Shown here piece by piece: positions 23,815-53,368 of a DNA stretch of 64,000 nucleotides. This stretch comes from Petrosia ficiformis (taxonomy: Eukaryota > Porifera > Demospongiae > Haplosclerida > Petrosiidae). The position numbers and the translations under genes are program-made. The DNA lies in NCBI GenBank assembly GCA_947044365.1, contig OX345636.1:15859115-15923114 (forward strand), written 5' to 3'. Every line of letters starts with the position of its first letter. The stretch's first letter is position 1. Below the pieces are notes generated by a model that saw only the letters and a list, made by a program, of their open reading frames with translations, was not told the origin of the DNA and searched no databases.

Positions 23815-25076
23815 GTTCTGCTCTTTCTAGGAATTTTGCGCATTCTATAGAATGAGTTGCGCATTTTAGGAATTCCTTGATTACGTAACATTCTATAGAT
23901 GGGAAGCCATTCTATAGAATGCGCAGTGGTTATTGCGCATTCTGTGGAATGTTGATTGTTAAACTTAAACCACTGTGCATTGTGTGGAATGTTGATTGTT
24001 ATTATATCATGGTTATTAATAATATATAATATGATCAGAGATAATATGATTTTAAATACATTTACTGCAAATAAAGTCAGCCTTTCTTTTCAATACAGCC
24101 TCTGGAATCTGTTCGCACTCTTTATGGTACCACTCATCACATTTTCCACACTGTGCCATCTTCTGCTTTTTATCTTCAGGAAACCTGCATATACAATATA
24201 ACTTTATTGTAGTTGTAGCTATTACTGTGCACTTATTAGCATTGCATCTTTTTGATCCAGGAAAGGGTAGCAACATTCTGTTCTCAAAGCAATTGAGGAG
24301 ATGTTCCCTCATTTTGGTTTGATCCCATACCACCAGTATTGGTGGAATACCATTGCAGAGACAAACAGCTGTGGCAATGGCATAGAGGCCACAATCACTT
24401 CCGTTATGTTGCTCTTGAGCATCAATTGTCCTTAAGATGATTGAGTCTGCTGGTGAGTGTAGTATAGCTGCTATTTGCTCCTTGATATGGGAACTAGGGT
24501 TCTTTGTCTTAATGCTGTCATAAATATTGACCACATCTGCAGGACAGTTCTTAGTTGAGATACATAGCCAGTGCATATTACTGTCATTCAGTATTTGTAC
24601 ACCTTCTGTCCGCATAACATCCCACCTGTGGTTCTGGCAGAATATTGTTGGTTGTAGTCCTCGTATGTCTGAGAATTGGTGATTTAAAAGTTGTTGTGCA
24701 GCCATGATGTGTTTATCGGAGAGCCATTTTCCCATCACTAGGAGTTTCTTGTCATTTGTATTGAGTTTAAGATCTGGTAGCTATGTATCATCAGGTGGTG
24801 GAGTGTCGGGACTTGAAATGACAAATGGAACTACAGAAGCTGTTTTGTACTTGTACTTCTTTTTGGGCGGGCTTTTGACAGATTCATCATTGCAATTAGC
24901 TGGCAGCGTGGCACCTCTGATTGCGCAATAACAACCACGCAGTTCTATAGAATGCGCAGTAACCACTGTGCATTCTATAGAATGGCTTCCCATCTATAGA
25001 ATGTTACGTAATGAAGGAATTCCTAAAATGCGCAACTCATTCTATAGAATGCGCAAATTCTTAGAAAGCGCGGAAC
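23815..25076 (-). mobile_element. 1.26-kb TIR transposon carrying a Ulp1-PHD frame
   Basis: About 140 bp at each end are inverted copies beginning GTTCTGC and GTTCCGC. Each arm holds repeated ATTCTATAGAAT 12-base palindromes linked by GCGC, probable transposase-binding sites. It sits inside a TA microsatellite, so the target duplication cannot be separated from the repeat. No DDE transposase is present, so it is probably non-autonomous. The only long frame is the protease-PHD gene on the minus strand. Confidence 0.75.
24052..24735 (-). CDS. Ulp1/C48-like cysteine protease fused to a PHD finger
   Basis: A 227-aa frame from the ATG at 24735. The N-terminal part is a C48 (SUMO-protease fold) domain opening with WLSDKHI. 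Counting from the preceding GTG codon, the catalytic set is H56 in NMHWLCIS, D74 in VNIYDS, Q108 or Q110, and C116 in GSDCGLYA; none is missing. Residues 181-227 form a PHD finger with all eight ligands (C182, C184, C197, C200, H205, C208, C224, C227). The same frame continues upstream to about 24993 through a single TAG (24778-24780), with a lysine-rich, proline-rich lead, so the full protein may once have been longer. Ulp1-like proteases occur as passengers in several DNA transposon groups, including Mutator-like and KDZ elements. The assignment of this one to a group is open. Confidence 0.75.
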   Translation of the reverse strand: MGKWLSDKHIMAAQQLLNHQFSDIRGLQPTIFCQNHRWDVMRTEGVQILNDSNMHWLCISTKNCPADVVNIYDSIKTKNPSSHIKEQIAAILHSPADSIILRTIDAQEQHNGSDCGLYAIATAVCLCNGIPPILVVWDQTKMREHLLNCFENRMLLPFPGSKRCNANKCTVIATTTIKLYCICRFPEDKKQKMAQCGKCDEWYHKECEQIPEAVLKRKADFICSKCI

Positions 25077-25317
25077 ATATATATATATATATATTTGTTT
25101 GTGTCACTTGTGTGAGCATGTGTTGTATATGTAGTTAAGGAAGTTGCATCTTTCTGGAGAGCTCGGTCAAATAATGGTACACCAATTAGCAAAAAGAAAG
25201 CTGCTTGTAGCTTTATGTAGAAACAGGAACAAATAGCTGTTCTAGGTGCAATACATTCCTAAATTTCTACAAGAAACTCAGTCTAAAAAGTAGAAAATCA
25301 AAATAATAACTATAATG

Positions 25318-25902
25318 CAGTGTAGTCCACATAATTCGAATCCGCCTACCTTGGGTTTTCACTTATGTCGAATAAATCCTGGATCTGACATAGTACAAAA
25401 ATTCAAATGGGAAAGATCGTCTAATTCCAAATCTGAAATAAATTTATTCATCTACTGCACACGCAAATTAGCTAGTGCATGCTGTCTAGTTTAGTTCACT
25501 CCGCCTCCACTGATTTCTAGCACTATAGCGCTATAGCCTTTGAGACCAGAGCTATGGCAAGTGGTTCGCAGGTGCTAGAGCCCAGGGCATTCCTATCGGT
25601 GGAGAGATCCTGAAGACCAAGGCAGAAGTATTGAACCAAGAAAATTATGTGTTGTTAGGAGTAGACTTGCTCCAGTTGTTAGGAGTAGACTTGCTCTGTT
25701 GGACAGCTTGATACAACATGTGGTATAGAAGCATATGTGATGAAAATACTGCTATTGATAGAGAAGTGTTTTCTGATATTAGGATTTATATAATTATTGC
25801 AAGAAGAAAATTCAATTTAAGTGGAATTCCTATAATTTGAATTTCCTGATAATTCAAATTTTCTGCTTGGATTTTGAGATTTGAATTATGTAGACTACAC
25901 TG
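25318..25902 (+). mobile_element. Pogo/Tigger-type deletion derivative
   Basis: The ends are CAGTGTAGTCCACATAATTC and, reversed, CAGTGTAGTCTACATAATTC. A TA follows the right end and a degraded TG precedes the left, as expected for a TA target. It lies within family A copy 1. The interior keeps a fragment of a CENP-B/Tc5-type DNA-binding domain, listed separately. A 21-base direct repeat, TTGTTAGGAGTAGACTTGCTC less its first base, occurs twice near 25656-25700. Confidence 0.75.
25559..25650 (+). pseudogene. Fragment of pogo transposase CENP-B-like domain
   Basis: The frame reads KWFAGARAQGIPIGGEILKT and then KAEVLNQENY. This matches the W-F-x-x-A-R-x-x-x-I-P-I-x-G-x-I-L pattern of the second helix-turn-helix in pogo/Tigger/CENP-B proteins. 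It is about 30 codons long with no flanking coding sequence, so it is a relic. Confidence 0.65.
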
Positions 25903-26364
25903 TAGTATGTTGTGTTTCCGAGTCAGCCATGATTACTAAACTTAATGTTGGACACCACAAAGCAATCATAGGGATACTTTTTCTTTATATATCTTGTTAT
26001 TTTGAATTTCATTATTAATGTTTCTTTCCTTTTCGTACATATCTACAGGAACACAAAAGTGCTTGTGATATAAATATTATTCCTATTCTTGCAGTACTTG
26101 GTCATACAGTGTGTAACATTAACTGTGAGGTTACATAATTTTAGTATTATTCCATAATAATAATAATAATACAGGCCAAATATTGACCACTTCATAAACA
26201 GGGAGTGATATATAGTACATATTATAGTTTTACTACTGAGTTGAAGCAATACGTTTAACTGCCGTGACAATCACTTGACAAGTAGATGCTTAATGCTGTA
26301 TGGCTAGGTATAGGATTGCTTTGTTAGTTGGTGTAAACAATTGAAACGAAGGTGTGTCGCAACT

Positions 26365-29300
26365 ATGGAAGCTACTACTAGCAATAGAAACCTTTTATGG
26401 TCTCACATAGATTCTGTAGTTCAGCAACTTAGGAAAGCTTTTGAAGAGAAAGAATGTGAAAATGTAGCACAGCTTTTACCAGAGCTAGGTAATCTATATT
26501 GTCGATGGAGGTGTCAGTACCTACTTCACTTCGGAGCTCGTAATGGATGGCTTCACATATGTAGAGAATTAGTTTTTCATTTTGGATACAGTCCAATAGA
26601 GCCTACCAAACATGGTATATCTCCTGTGCATGTTGCTGTAGCATATGGTTCGCTGGATATTCTACATTTTCTATTATCAGAATGTAGAGAAGGTTGTGAA
26701 AATAGAGATGCGGCTGGCCGTACACCATTACATTATGCTTCCATGGGAGGGAAAGTAGAAGTGGTAACATATCTAATTACAGTCATGCATTGCAATCCTA
26801 ACACTTGTACAAGGCAAGGCTCAACACCTCTTCACATTGCTTGTAGGGAAGGTCATTTTAACGTTGTCAAGTGTCTTATAGATGACTTCAACTGCAATCC
26901 CTTAGGTATGAACAAACACAGCTTCTCAGCATTGAGTTATGCTGCATGTTATGGTCATTGTGAAGTCCTGTGCTACCTTATAGATAATTGCAATATCGAA
27001 CCTTCAACATACATTGATGATCATGACAACACTTTGTTACATTATGCATGTGGAGGATGGCTGTTAATGACTAGCATACAGAAAGAGAATCCAATAATTT
27101 TCAACGATTTTGAAGCACTGCTATATCTAATTTATAAGAAGCAACACACTACAAAAATGATTGAAACGATGAATCATGAAACTTGCTTTGAGGTTGCGAA
27201 ATACCTAGTGAATGATTTGCACTTGAATCCAAATGCTTTAAACTCCAGGGAGGAATCGGCACTATTTATTGCTTGTAAAAGTGGATACCTGCAAATTGTA
27301 AAATTCTTAGTCTCTCTTGGGTGTAGTCTTCATTGTCAGGATAGGTACAGAAATACTGTACTGCATAATGCCTGTCGTAGTGGAAATCATAATCTTGTAC
27401 GCTTTCTTTCTCTTGAGCATATGCTAGATCTTAGTGCCAAGAATGATGAAGGAATGACTGCTTTGGATATTGCTGCAAGAGAGTGCGGTGATCCTAAAAA
27501 TGCTACTGCAATAGTGGAGTTTTTGATAGTCGAAATGAAGTGTGATCTATCGGTTTGCTGGAGAAAAAAGACCGATCAGTTCACACCTTCATTTTGTTCA
27601 AATGCATTACACTGGGCATGCATGTATGGTGACGTTAAACTAGTAAGTTACCTTATTAACCAGTGTGGTATTAATGCAAATTGTAGACTAAAGCAAGGTG
27701 AGTCTCCTTTGCATGTAGCATGCATGGCTGGTAATATAGACATTGTGAAGTTACTGATCAACCATTTTGGCTGTTGTTCCACAGTAACTGATAGGAAAGG
27801 AACTAATCTTCTTCATGTTGCAGTGAGAAATGGTCATTTAGATGTTGTAAAATATCTCTTGGGACTTAGGAAAATTGATTCTCATTTGAAGACCAACATG
27901 GGTGAGGGTCTTTTGGATATGGTAATTCAGTACGACATGCTTTCATTTTTCGAAGCTGAGGTTGGTTTTGCAATGGAAACCGATAAAATAGCAAGACTTC
28001 ATGACATGGTACTTCAGAAAGGTATTTCTGTTCTGCATTCAGAGAAAAAGTATAATTCAGAACAAGTTCTAATGAAAGGTATTTCATCTAAAGTAAAGTA
28101 TGCAGAATGTAAATATTCTAGCAAGAATGAGAAAGGGGAAGTTGTAAAATTGCTTTTAACTCGAAACATTTTAGTAGTTCTAAGTGATGAAGAAAAGATT
28201 AGGTTAATGCATTGGGCTTGTCTACACAGTGAAACAGAAGTAATGAAATATCTTGTAGCTAATGAAGGTTGTGACCCCTTGTCTCATGTCACACATTCAA
28301 ATCTAACAACCTTCCACAGAGCTCGTAACATGTCAGCTATTCGGTTCCTTGAAGACGCTTGCCTTGATCTTTGTTTACCAGAGTTAAGTGGATTTCTGGG
28401 CGGAACACCACTTCATCATGCAGCAGCCTGTGGTGATCTTGATGTTTTTAGTTACTTGGTTTATCATGGATGTAACCCAGAAGCTCGTAATTGGGAAACA
28501 AATACTCCTTTACATATAGCTTCTTTATTTGGAGAATTAGATATTGTGAGATTCCTTGTTAATGTAGCAAAATGCTCAATTACAAGCAAAAATGCTATGA
28601 ATGAATCTCCAATAGATTTAGTTTATTCGAATACATATTTTTCTGTAAACGAAATGGAAAATTTTATTGCAACATTAAAATACATGTGCATGGTTTCCAA
28701 AAATCCAGAAAATTTGGAATTTGATGGAGACTCCACTTTCCTATTACATTATGCATGTAAAGTAGGTCAACTTGATTTGCTTAAGCATTTGGTTGCTTTA
28801 GGATTTTCTGCAAAACGAGAAATTAGTGAGGGGTCATTACCATTACACCATGCATCCTGCCTTGAAGTAGTTCAGTTTCTAGTTGAGAAGTGTAATGCTC
28901 AATTTGAGTGCAAAGATGATTGTGGTAACACTCCTTTGCATTATGCCAGTAGTAATGGTCAACTTAGCATTGTTCAATATCTTGTCAAATACTGTAACAT
29001 TGTATGTGAAAATGATAGTGGAAATATTCCACTGCATTTAGCCTGTGTGCAAGGAAACAAATCTGTAGTTGATTTCCTAGCTTCAAATGCACCTGAGAGT
29101 GTAAACTACTGCAACAAAGATGGCAACTCTCCCCTTCATTTAGCATGCAGATTAGCACATCCAGCTGTTGTGAAACTGTTACTGGAGAAGTTTCACTGCC
29201 ACCTTCATATTCTTAACAAATTAGGGGTTACTCCAGTAGACTGTGCCTTTATATCAGGTGAAGTAGACAAGCAATGGGAAGTTCCAAGGTATCTTTATCA

Positions 29301-32300
29301 CAAACATGCAGCTACGAGATATCTGAAAAAGGAAGACCCGGTACACTGGGCCAGTGCCGAAGGAGACTTAGAGACCATTAAAACATTGATGAGTCAGAAT
29401 AATTTTGTTTTTACGCGAAATGAGAATGGTTTCACGCCGATGCATTTAGCATGTAGAAGTGGACACCTTAATGTTGTTAAGTTTTTGGTTTCTGTTAAAG
29501 CAGATGAGTTGGTAGTTCGCAACAAGAAAGGATATACACCACTTGATTTAGCACTCATTCGTGGTCATGTGGAAGTGGTGATGTTTATATTGAATGATTT
29601 TGACTTCAATGCTGCCTACTGGAATCCTTTTGTAAGTATTCCACTCCACAATTGCTGTCTGCAAGAAAGCCTTGACCTGTTAAAACTTCTAACAGAGATG
29701 TACCATTGGGATATTAACAATCAAGATCACGAACTCCGTTATACTCCTCTAATGTTAGCTACTGAATTAGGGTGTTTTGACATATTTGAATATCTTGTGA
29801 CAGTATGTCAGTGTGATGTCAACTTAACAAATAAGGACGGGCGCTCTGCTTTACGTATAGCTTCAGCTGAGGGTTATCTTGACATGGTTCAATTCTTAGT
29901 TGAACAAACAGAGTGTAACTGTTACTCTGAAGATGGTAAATTATCACCTTTACTTTTGGCTTGTGCACGAGGGCACTTACATATTGTTGATTACTTTCTG
30001 AAGAATGATTTGTATGATCCTCTTACAACATGGAATGACACAACCGCAGTACACATAGCTGCAATTGGAGGTCATAGGCACATAATTGAGTACCTTAATG
30101 ATAACAATTACTTAAAGGTTTCTACTATTACCGCATATAGTGCAAGTGTACTCCATCTTTTAAAATCCAACGCGTCTACTGCTGCTTTCTTGGTATCCAG
30201 AGGTTGTGACCCAAATCAGATTGATTCTGATGGAATGACACCATTATATTATGCTATTATGAGAGGCAATATTGAACTAGTGGCTTATTTTGTTGAGAAG
30301 TGTAACACTATTGCCTCTACAGTAAGTAAAACAAAACCCTCAGCTCTTTATTTTGCTGCTTTTCATGGCCATTTGCAAATAGTGAAATACCTAGTTCTTG
30401 GAGGTCATTGTCTGCCAGATCTAAATGATCCATTGCCAATAAATGCTATCCAAACAGCTGCTATCAAAGGCTTCGAACATGTGTTTGAGTTTCTCCTTAA
30501 ATACAGTAAGCCTAATGATCAATGTTTAACACCAGAGGAGGAGACGCTTTTTCATCTTGCCTGTTCAAGCCTCTCTCTTTCTGTTATTAAAAAGCTTTTA
30601 GAAATATTTAGTTTTTCAATAGAAAAAACTGATTCTAGTGGTAATAACTGTTTACACAAAGCTGCAGGTAACGAAAAAAGTGGATACGCCATATTCAAGT
30701 ACCTTGTTAATAATTGTAATTGTAATCCAAAACTAGGCAACAATGATGGTACAACACCACTTCACTTTGCTGTGAAGAATGGTAATATGAAGCTTATTAA
30801 ATTTATTGTTGATGAGTGTTACAGTGATAAGCTTACACCTTCTTGTGGACAAGCACAGAACATTCCTGGGAATCTTTGTGCAGCAGTTAACATAGCAGAT
30901 TCAAATGGTTATACTCCTCTTCATTTTGCTTGCTACTTTGGTCATTTAGAAGTCGTAGTATATCTGATTACTGAGTTAAACCAGCCATTGAACACAGTGG
31001 ACAGTGATAATAGCACCCCATTGCACTTGGCTTGTGCATGTGGTCATTTGGATATTGTAAAGTATCTTGTTGAACAACATCACACCAATCCAAATGTCCC
31101 AAACAAGTACACAAATTACCCTATACACATAGCATGTATCCAGGGCTCTTTATCTCTTGTTCAGTATCTACTGGAAGAATGCAAGACAACTCCCACCATG
31201 AAAGTTGTGGATGGCAATAATTGTCTACATTTAGCATGCATTAATAATCATGAAAATCTAGTCCAGTATCTTGTCAATAATTACTCTCTTTTAATGCTTG
31301 TTAAAAACAAGGATGGAAGAACACCACTTCACGAGAGTGTTTTGAATGGAAATTTTTCCATTGCTACATATCTTATTAAAGACAAGCACTGTGACCCTTA
31401 TCAGAAGGATGGATTGTTTGGTAATAATCTGGTCCATCTTACAGCACTTGCTCCTATTGAAGATTTAGAGTTTGTGCAAATGCTCATTGATGACTACAAC
31501 ATTAGTTGTCATGAAAAAGGTATTGGTAATAACACTGCACTTCATTATGCTTGCAGCAAAGGGCACAAAGCATTGGTAAGGTACCTAGTAGAAGTAAAAA
31601 AGTGTAGAATTGATCATAGAAACACATCTGGAAACACCCCTTTTCATGAGGCTGTCCTTGCAGGTAAACTGGCTGTTGTAAAGCTTTTAATAGAAACAAG
31701 TGTTACTGATGTGAATACTGTAAACCGTTTTGGCCATACTGCAGTTCACATTGCCGCTTTTAGTGGTCAGAAAGATATCCTATGCTACTTAATGGATAAC
31801 TACAACTGTGACGGGAATGCAAAGGATAAGGAAGGATTTACGCCCATACATTACGCTTGTTTAAACAACCAGATACAGATTGTACAATGTTTAATAGAAA
31901 CATACAGGTGTGAAGTTAATGTTACTGACAAACTATTATCTACTCCACTACACCAAGCATGTTTACGCCACAACTGGAAAGTTGTGGAGTATCTAATCTT
32001 CTCTTCTCATGCTGATCCCTTGATTCATCCAATTGATGGACGTTATAGTTACGAAACCCGTCCGCTTGGAATGATTGCTCGATACGGAACTGAAAGATTG
32101 AAGGAAACTTTACGAGACTACTTCATAACAAGTTGTTCAGAAATGATTGTGCCAGTTGAGAAAGTATTGCAAGTTTTCCTTTTAGGAGACTCTGGTGCAG
32201 GAAAAACAACACTGGCTGCAAACTTGGAGAAAAGAGATGGAATATGGTTCAGGTACTTCAGAGAAGTCAAGGGAATTGAGTCACCCACAGCTGGAATTGT

Positions 32301-34826
32301 TCCAATACATGTTCACAGCAAAAATCTGGGCGACATTGTTCTGTATGACCTTGCAGGTCACAGAGAGTTTCATTCCAGTCATAGTGCTGTAATGGAGCAT
32401 CTTCTACACGATTCACCAGCTATATTTGTGTTTCTAGTAAATATCAGTAAACCAATTAATGAAATCAAAGATACACTTCACTACTGGATTACCTTCATTC
32501 AAAATGAAGCTAGAAATATCCTTGAAAATTCAAGACTTTTTGTTATTGGTAGTCATGTTGATCAAGTCAAAGCAGACAAAAATAGTTTGCAGGTTATGGC
32601 TACAGAGATCAGCAACCTCGTGACTGAGAGAATGAATAATACCGACATCTTCATAGATGTCATTTTTGTTAATTGTCTCGATTATTATTCTAGTTCTTTG
32701 AAGCACTTTTTTTCTCTCTTTTCCACTGCCAGCTATGAAGTTTTGAAAGCCTCTCCAAATATGTCGATTACTTTGCATACTCGTATTCTTTATTCATTTC
32801 TAGTAACATTAAAGAAATATCCAGCATATTCATTGTGTGAAATAATCTGCTTTATTAGATCTTCTCCAAACACTAGTCTCCCTAAAGATCTCCACCAATT
32901 GATGGAACATTTGGTGATTCTGAAGCAAAAAGGACTAATATTTATATTACAGGATGATGATGTAATTGATCATTCCATGGAAGATACAACCTGGGTAGTT
33001 GTAGACAAAGAATCACTTTTGTCTAATGTGCATGGTACACTCTTTACCTCTACTGGATTTCCTAGACATCGAGGAATTGCTAGTGACACAGGTGTAATTA
33101 CACAGTCCACATTAGAGAATATCTTTCCAGATTATGACATTTCCATGCTCATTAGTTTCCTGAAGTCATTAAAATTTTGCATAGAGATTAATCAAGCAAT
33201 ACTCAAAGCTGTAGGGAGCAATCTAAAAGTTGTTGCAGGTAAAAGTGTTTCCCCTAGAGAAAAAATATTCTTCTTTCCTTCAGTAATATATCGTACAAGA
33301 AATCACCCAGACATAGTATGCAATCTCCCACAAAGTTTCAAATTTGGTTATTGCTTGAGGTGTAAACATGAGAAGCATTTTATGAGTAATCGATTTCTTC
33401 ATGTTTTACTACTACGTCTCGCATATGAGTACTGCACCATGGATGGTGCACGTGATCCACAATGTATTGTGTGGTCCACTGGAATAAAATGGGAAGACGA
33501 CTCGGGTATTACAACATTAGTAGAAATGGTTGGATCCAGTAAAGCAATAATATTGTTGCTGTCATATGATGATAATGATGATACTAGAAATATCCTAAAT
33601 TTATGCAGGCATCGTTCTCGTGTTATTAAAGATATCCTTTATTTGAAGGAAACATTTTGCTGTTCATCAAATGAAGTTGAACATTGTCTGCTTCCAGAAA
33701 GATTGATTTGTGATTATCATCCTGATTATTTATCATCCATAAAACTATATCCTCTAGAGAGAGTTGCAAAATCTATTGTTTTTGGAAGAACCCATGTACG
33801 AGATTCTGAAGGTCAAAATTCCTTGGATATTGTTCGATATTTAAGGTATGAACCCTATTATGGTATTGACCAACAACCTGTATTTGATAGTAACCAACAA
33901 GAGAGCAAAGTTCTTAATGAATTAATTGAAAAGTCGGTCTCGAATGAGCACATGACAAATTCTTTTGTAGTAGATCTTGCCAAAAATATCAGCCGCACCT
34001 TTTGTCCTGAAATTCTTCGTATTCAAAGAAATACTCATGAAGCTATCCTAAGAAATCTTCAAGGAAACATAACCGATACAAGAAACTGCGCTGAATATAT
34101 ATGTGAATGGATGGTTATCAGTGGTTCTAATGGAGGAACATACAAGTGTTTGAAAAATTGTTTCGATGAATACAGCATATTTTGTGGAAACGACATCATT
34201 GTAAGTATATGTGTTTGTGACTGTATTTTGTAATGACCTTCTATATATATACAGAAAATAATAATTAGTATTTTTTGGGAAACAAATTTCATTGAATTTC
34301 ATTTGCATTTGCTTGTGGCAACTTTCAGAGAAATTTCCCTCAGGTTTAAAAAGTAATCATAATAAATCAAAATAACCCGGTGCAAGCATGCTTTTTATCC
34401 AAGATCAATATATTAGGTTTGGTCATTATTCATTGTGAAAAGCCTCAAAAAGATGGTGGAGCTGTACCGCTACCAGCAACATTTACACCATCATAACTGA
34501 AATTTTTATTACAATAGGAAGCCTAGGGATAATCCAGGCGGCCCTCCTCTGTTTTCATGGCTTCCCACAGGATTGGGTGCACCATGACTTTGCTAACAAC
34601 TCGTAAATTTTGGACTTACTCTCCTGTAATATAATATGATTTGACTATTTTTACATGAATAGCACCATTTCAGAATAACTATGTCATATTCACACACAAT
34701 AATGAAATATGCAATATGTCTTTTCCCCAGTAGACTATAAGTACCTACTTCTTACTTATTCATGATTGATTATTAATTTTAATTTCACAGGAATATTTGG
34801 ACATGAATAGTATGACAACTGCGTGA
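26365..34826 (+). CDS. Giant ankyrin-ROC-COR-like protein, about 2,623 aa
   Basis: Exon 1 is 26365-34200 and exon 2 is 34791-34826 (GTAAGT donor, TTTCACAG acceptor, phase 0, last residues EYLDMNSMTTA). The first 1,930 or so residues are roughly 45-55 ankyrin repeats, with TPLHxA and GHLxVVKxL signatures throughout and a non-repeat insert near 230-275. A ROC-type GTPase follows: G1 GDSGAGKTT near residue 1941, G3 DLAGH near 1995, G4-like GSHVD near 2062. Next comes a COR-like region with winged-helix character (LPKDLHQLMEHLVILKQKGL). The C-terminal 60 residues resemble the later helices of a death-fold domain (EYICEWMV, then GGTYKCLKNCFDEY); this is weak. The order ANK-ROC-COR-death echoes DAPK1 without the kinase. 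Ankyrin repeats suggest a binding scaffold with GTP-dependent switching; the partner is unknown. The single 7.8-kb exon is unusual next to the intron-rich ABCC genes. Confidence 0.85.
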
Positions 34827-36888
34827 ATTAAAAAGACACCGAATCACCACTTCCAATGTGAATTATGTATGCACATAATAATTATTTTATATAGCTGATA
34901 AAAAAATATTAATTATCACATTGAATTATGTACAATACACTGTTGTTAGTATACATTTTCATTATTCTGACAATTGTTTTTATTGCTTGTTATTGTATAA
35001 TTATTGATTTTAATTATTGTAATGCTGTTACTTTTCTTTATTATTGTTATCTATTCTTATACTATTTACTATTACTTTTCTTTATTATTTCTATTCCGTT
35101 TGTACCGTAGCTTTTTTGTTGTTGGTTTTGCTGTTAACATAATAATTTTATTGCCGAAAGCTAGCTAGAACAGACACGAAGATCTCCAGAGTGGTAAAAG
35201 AGTAGTGGACAAAGCAATTATACTGCATATATAGTTCGAAGACGTTTGCATGCATCTTTTTTTAATTTTTGGAAGAGACATGTAGTTGCATGCATAATAT
35301 ATATTACAATGAGATCTAGAGTTTCTTTATGCAGTAGTTACGCAAATAGTAACAAGACCCACTATTTACAGTAACCATGTAATTGAAATGGAGTCTCTCA
35401 CAGGTTTGACTTAGTTTGAATATACATACACAGGAGCTTATTCTAGCTGTTTATTTAACATGGTCATGCCTGATATCAAACAGTTCTTTTTACGTAATAA
35501 TTCCTGTTGTGACTTATTTTGTGGCCACTATATTCACTGAAACAATCACAGTACCTTGGTTTTGTATACTGCGATAGTAGTTTAAGAGTCTTTGTAAAGT
35601 TTGTATATGTAAATTAAAAATTTGATATGAATCAACTTCTGTATGTTTCAAACTGTTTACAGGATATCTAACTGTACATGTTCAGCTTACCAAAGGTAGA
35701 CAATATGGGCATACTTGGATGGTTTTGTACAATTGTGGCCAGGAAGTCACATTATGTACTTGTGGTAGATTATTGTCATAGTTTACCAAATTTGAAAAAA
35801 GAGTTCATGAATCACAAAATATAATACAATATAACTGTGCTGACTGATACTACTCATTAATATACCCAGATTACTAGGCATGTCTTTGACCTAAATGGAT
35901 TGTGATCACAATGGTGAAGAATGTGCTATTGCATAGTGCATTCAAAGCTATGGATTTAGGCAGGAAAAGGTTTTGACTAAAATTTAATATTAATGATCTT
36001 TTCATAAATTTATTAGTCTTGAAATAGCTGTTCTTGTACAGTGTATGCCATGCAGTCTATCAGAGATCAAAAACTGAAAACAAATATGTTTGTACCCTTT
36101 AAAATTGAAAATAACCATTCTATTAGAATTGATATTGACGAGCAGTCTGTTTCAATAATTATGATCTTTAAATGTCAAATGACTATGTTCATTTTCAATC
36201 GGATATACTCTATGTGAATAACACTATAACCTTACATAATAGGTTGAATTTAATGAACTAGTTCAATCCAAACACTGGTGTCTCAGATGTGTGTCACCTC
36301 TTCAACTGAATGAATGGGCCACTTGGGAACTATAGTTTGAGCTACAGTATATGCATACCATCCTAACTCTGAAACGCATGTTCATCTGAATTCGACAGTG
36401 ATTAATATTCATATAGAGCTTAAATTTAATATAGGGGGTTAACAATTTTATAAAACAATATTTGGTGTAACAAAAATGGAATTTACTTGAATTACTACAT
36501 AATATAACTAAGATATTTAATGCTAGCTATAACATAGCTGAAGAAGCACACAAGTTGAACATTACTATATATATCTAGAGCTAGAACGTGCATTGCATAC
36601 TCCCAGAAAATGAATTAAATGTACAAGAATGTTGTTAACTTGTATCTTTTCCAGCTATATAGCGTGCAACTTCTGCACTAACTTTTATAGTTATGTTCTT
36701 CTGTCATACATGCATGTTTCATTTTTATAGTACATTACTCTATGGATATTATTCTGATTTGTGTGTTTGCTATACTTATTATTATACATCATGCATATGG
36801 CCAATACAATTATGACGTCAGCCAAATACACATTACAATACATCTATAAGTTAATAATACTCACAGTATGACATGAAATCAAAAATTA
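34827..36888. other. Spacer between convergent genes
   Basis: This is the shared 3' side of the ankyrin-ROC gene (+) and the first ABCC gene (-). It is AT-rich with stops in every frame. I see no exon with good splice sites and no clear element. Confidence 0.5.
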
Positions 36889-53278
<16,390 letters not shown>

Positions 53279-53368
53279 CACAGGCTAACTGCTAATTTGA
53301 CCATACCCACAATAATAAAATTTGCGCTAGCAGAAAAACACAAATAGCTAGTCAAGTAAGGGGGCATC

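Larger units (their letters stand above)
23731..26005 (+). mobile_element. Family A dispersed element, copy 1, with two nested insertions
   Basis: The outer element begins with GGCC-GTAGG and ATCCCTATGATTGCTTT and ends with AAAGCAATCATAGGGAT then a CTTTATATATCTTGTTAT-type tail, so the ends hold a 17-bp inverted repeat. Its TA microsatellite is split by the element at 23815-25076, and its body is split again by the one at 25318-25902. Other copies are at 44608-45478 and 55899-56360, with an end fragment near 58150. It encodes nothing recognisable. Confidence 0.7.
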
